This document shows, in pieces, positions 45,416-46,241 of a stretch of DNA of 46,241 nt. Every line of letters begins with the position of its first letter. The stretch's first letter is position 1. Where the stretch lies: the NCBI GenBank assembly GCA_030649995.1, contig JAUSEV010000032.1, positions 1-46,241 on the forward strand. The letters run 5' to 3'. The DNA is from Candidatus Uhrbacteria bacterium. Lineage in GTDB: Bacteria > Patescibacteriota > Patescibacteriia > 2-12-FULL-60-25. A program made the translations under genes and the position numbers. The notes beneath the pieces are model-generated. The model was not told the DNA's origin. It saw only the letters and a list, made by a program, of their open reading frames with translations, and ran no database searches.

Positions 45416-45865
45416 ATCGAGGGGTTTCCCCGCCAGTTCCTTTTTTCTCATACATACCTGTTCCATCAAATCTTCTGCCACCGATTCAAGACGTTGCAGA
45501 ACGTCTTGGTTTTCATAACGAATCACACGAATATCGAATTCCCCCAATCGATCCGTGCGTGTTTGATCATACTCGATTTGAGATGCATGAGAATCACCAT
45601 CAATTTCGATCACCAACAAAAGCTCCGAGCAATAAAAATCAACAATAAAACGATCAAGAGGCTTTTGCCGAAGAAATTTATAGGGAAGAAATTGCTTTCG
45701 TGATAAAACTTGATACCACATCTTTTTTTCAGCTTCTGTTGGACAACGACGATTTTTACGAGCTTTCTCTACCAAACGCGGATCGTATGGGATATAAAGA
45801 CGGTGAGTGGCTCGACCGAAACCCCCTCTTTCCCCCTTATCAGGGGGATGTTTAACGTATTTCAT
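45362..45865 (-). CDS. DUF559 / very-short-patch-repair-like endonuclease domain protein
   Basis: 167 residues. The core (about 35-130) is a PD-(D/E)XK-like fold of the DUF559 type: RRCPTEAEKKMWYQVLSRKQ, then KPLDRFIVDFYCSELLLVIEIDGDSH with the acidic residues D and E-x-D, and a YDQTRTDRLGEFDIRVIRYEN end. DUF559 proteins are related to Vsr mismatch endonucleases, but most are uncharacterised. Its N-terminus (MKYVKHPPDKGERGGFGRA) and C-terminus (KPLDRKPPHSPLSGG and so on) are read from two palindromic repeats (45817-45849 and 45335-45415). The true domain probably starts near THRLYIPYDPRL; other DUF559 proteins start there. Confidence 0.85.
   Translation of the reverse strand: MKYVKHPPDKGERGGFGRATHRLYIPYDPRLVEKARKNRRCPTEAEKKMWYQVLSRKQFLPYKFLRQKPLDRFIVDFYCSELLLVIEIDGDSHASQIEYDQTRTDRLGEFDIRVIRYENQDVLQRLESVAEDLMEQVCMRKKELAGKPLDRKPPHSPLSGGCQKLPP
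45817..45849. repeat. half copy of the CCCCCTTATCAGGGGG palindromic repeat
   Basis: GAAACCCCC, then CCCCCTTATCAGGGGG. It encodes the N-terminal residues of the DUF559 gene on the minus strand. Confidence 0.75.
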
Positions 45866-45892
45866 GCTTTTATTATAAACGGTTCAGAACGC

Positions 45893-45921
45893 TTGTCACA
45901 GCCCCTTCTTTCCGATATGAT
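45893..45921 (+). promoter_or_regulatory. promoter of tRNA-Ser
   Basis: TTGTCA (45893-45898), exactly 17 bp, TATGAT (45916-45921). The tRNA starts 31 bp after the -10. Confidence 0.8.
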
Positions 45922-45952
45922 CACCCACGCAGAATTAAAGATGAACAAGCAC

Positions 45953-46040
45953 GGAGAGGTCGCATAGTGGCCTAGTGCACTTGCTTGGAAAGCAAGCATA
46001 CCGCAAGGTATCGGGGGTTCGAATCCCCCCCTCTCCGCCA
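45953..46040 (+). tRNA. tRNA-Ser (GGA anticodon)
   Basis: 88 nt with a long variable arm. The acceptor GGAGAGG pairs with CCTCTCC. The anticodon arm is CTTGC-TTGGAAA-GCAAG (anticodon GGA), the variable arm ATACC-GCAA-GGTAT, and the T stem GGGGG/CCCCC has loop TTCGAAT. CCA is encoded. Confidence 0.96.
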
Positions 46041-46241
46041 AAAGTCGGAATTCAAATTTCCGCCAAAAATATGGTCGGCACGAAGTGCCGTCTGTTCTGC
46101 ATTCCCCCCAAAAAATCCTGATTCTGAAAGGATTCGCCACGCTCCGCGTGGCTCAAAAAGTACGGTTCGATCCTTAATTTGAAAGTTCGAACCGACTTTT
46201 TTGAACAAATGAAGTTTTTCTTCATTTGTTCCCTCGTTTGC
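46041..46241. other. region behind tRNA-Ser with hairpins, no gene
   Basis: No gene is seen. GCCACGCTCCGCGTGGC (46136-46152) is a hairpin. AAAAGT-A-CGGTTCGA pairs with TCGAACCG-ACTTTTTT (about 46156-46201), a likely terminator for the tRNA. GAACAAATGAAG and CTTCATTTGTTC (46203-46231) form a third hairpin. Confidence 0.5.

Overview
The window looks like a chromosomal segment of a reduced-genome bacterium of the Patescibacteria (candidate phyla radiation), probably Parcubacteria-like. This is an inference from content: small single-copy housekeeping genes, a UvrC without its C-terminal helix-hairpin-helix region, a DUF5671 membrane protein, a free-standing S23/four-helix-bundle protein, an MraY/WecA-like enzyme next to a membrane-tethered Clp ATPase, almost no Shine-Dalgarno sequences in front of native genes, and the standard genetic code (TGA is used as stop). 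No marker here fixes the exact lineage.

Layout. 1-1.75 kb is a gene-poor stretch ending in a GC-rich, frameshifted cassette gene. 1.9-5.5 kb (minus) holds tRNA-Glu, the S23 protein, a MurF-type ligase and a division transpeptidase (FtsI/PBP2). 5.6-8.5 kb (plus) holds four mostly unknown genes. 9-17 kb holds tRNA-Val and tRNA-Lys, a CDP-alcohol phosphatidyltransferase, prmC, a GT4 and a GT2 glycosyltransferase flanking a translin-family protein, and dnaE. 17-22 kb (minus) is a complete branched-chain amino-acid type ABC transporter (livK, then livHMGF from its own promoter). 22.5-25.4 kb holds ftsEX and a malic enzyme. 25.6-29.6 kb is a dnaG-rpoD-doxX-greA operon, divergent from dnaB-ybaB-recR. 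rplU follows. 32.6-34 kb contains two more GC-rich cassettes and a duplicated DUF192 3' end. 34-40.6 kb (minus) is mraZ-rsmH-ftsL-unknown-clp-wecA/mraY-DUF192, with a clear MraZ operator. 40.7-46 kb is uvrC, a GIY-YIG protein, uvrA, a DUF559 protein and tRNA-Ser.

The most striking signal is not a gene. The window is full of 7-bp tandem arrays belonging to a few heptamer families (AGAATNN, GCCTANN, ACAGNNN, GARATAN, CATGCTY, CATTAGT-like). Most families recur at two or more loci, in gene 5' ends, in putative promoter spacers, as long inverted arrays, and inside the coding sequences of dnaE, dnaG, prmC and recR. A second layer is made of dispersed palindromic elements (TGTCAT...ATGACA, CCCCCTTATCAGGGGG, GTAGGGGC...GCCCCTAC). 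Some of these are read in frame inside uvrA, dnaG and prmC, and some form the 3' end of uvrC and both ends of a DUF559 gene.

A third layer is three GC-rich mini-cassettes. Each has its own promoter, a consensus Shine-Dalgarno sequence and a strong terminator. Native genes instead mostly start 7-9 nt downstream of a -10 element, as leaderless mRNAs do. Together these suggest a small genome kept in flux by short repeats, with a foreign or specialised cassette class inserted between housekeeping operons.
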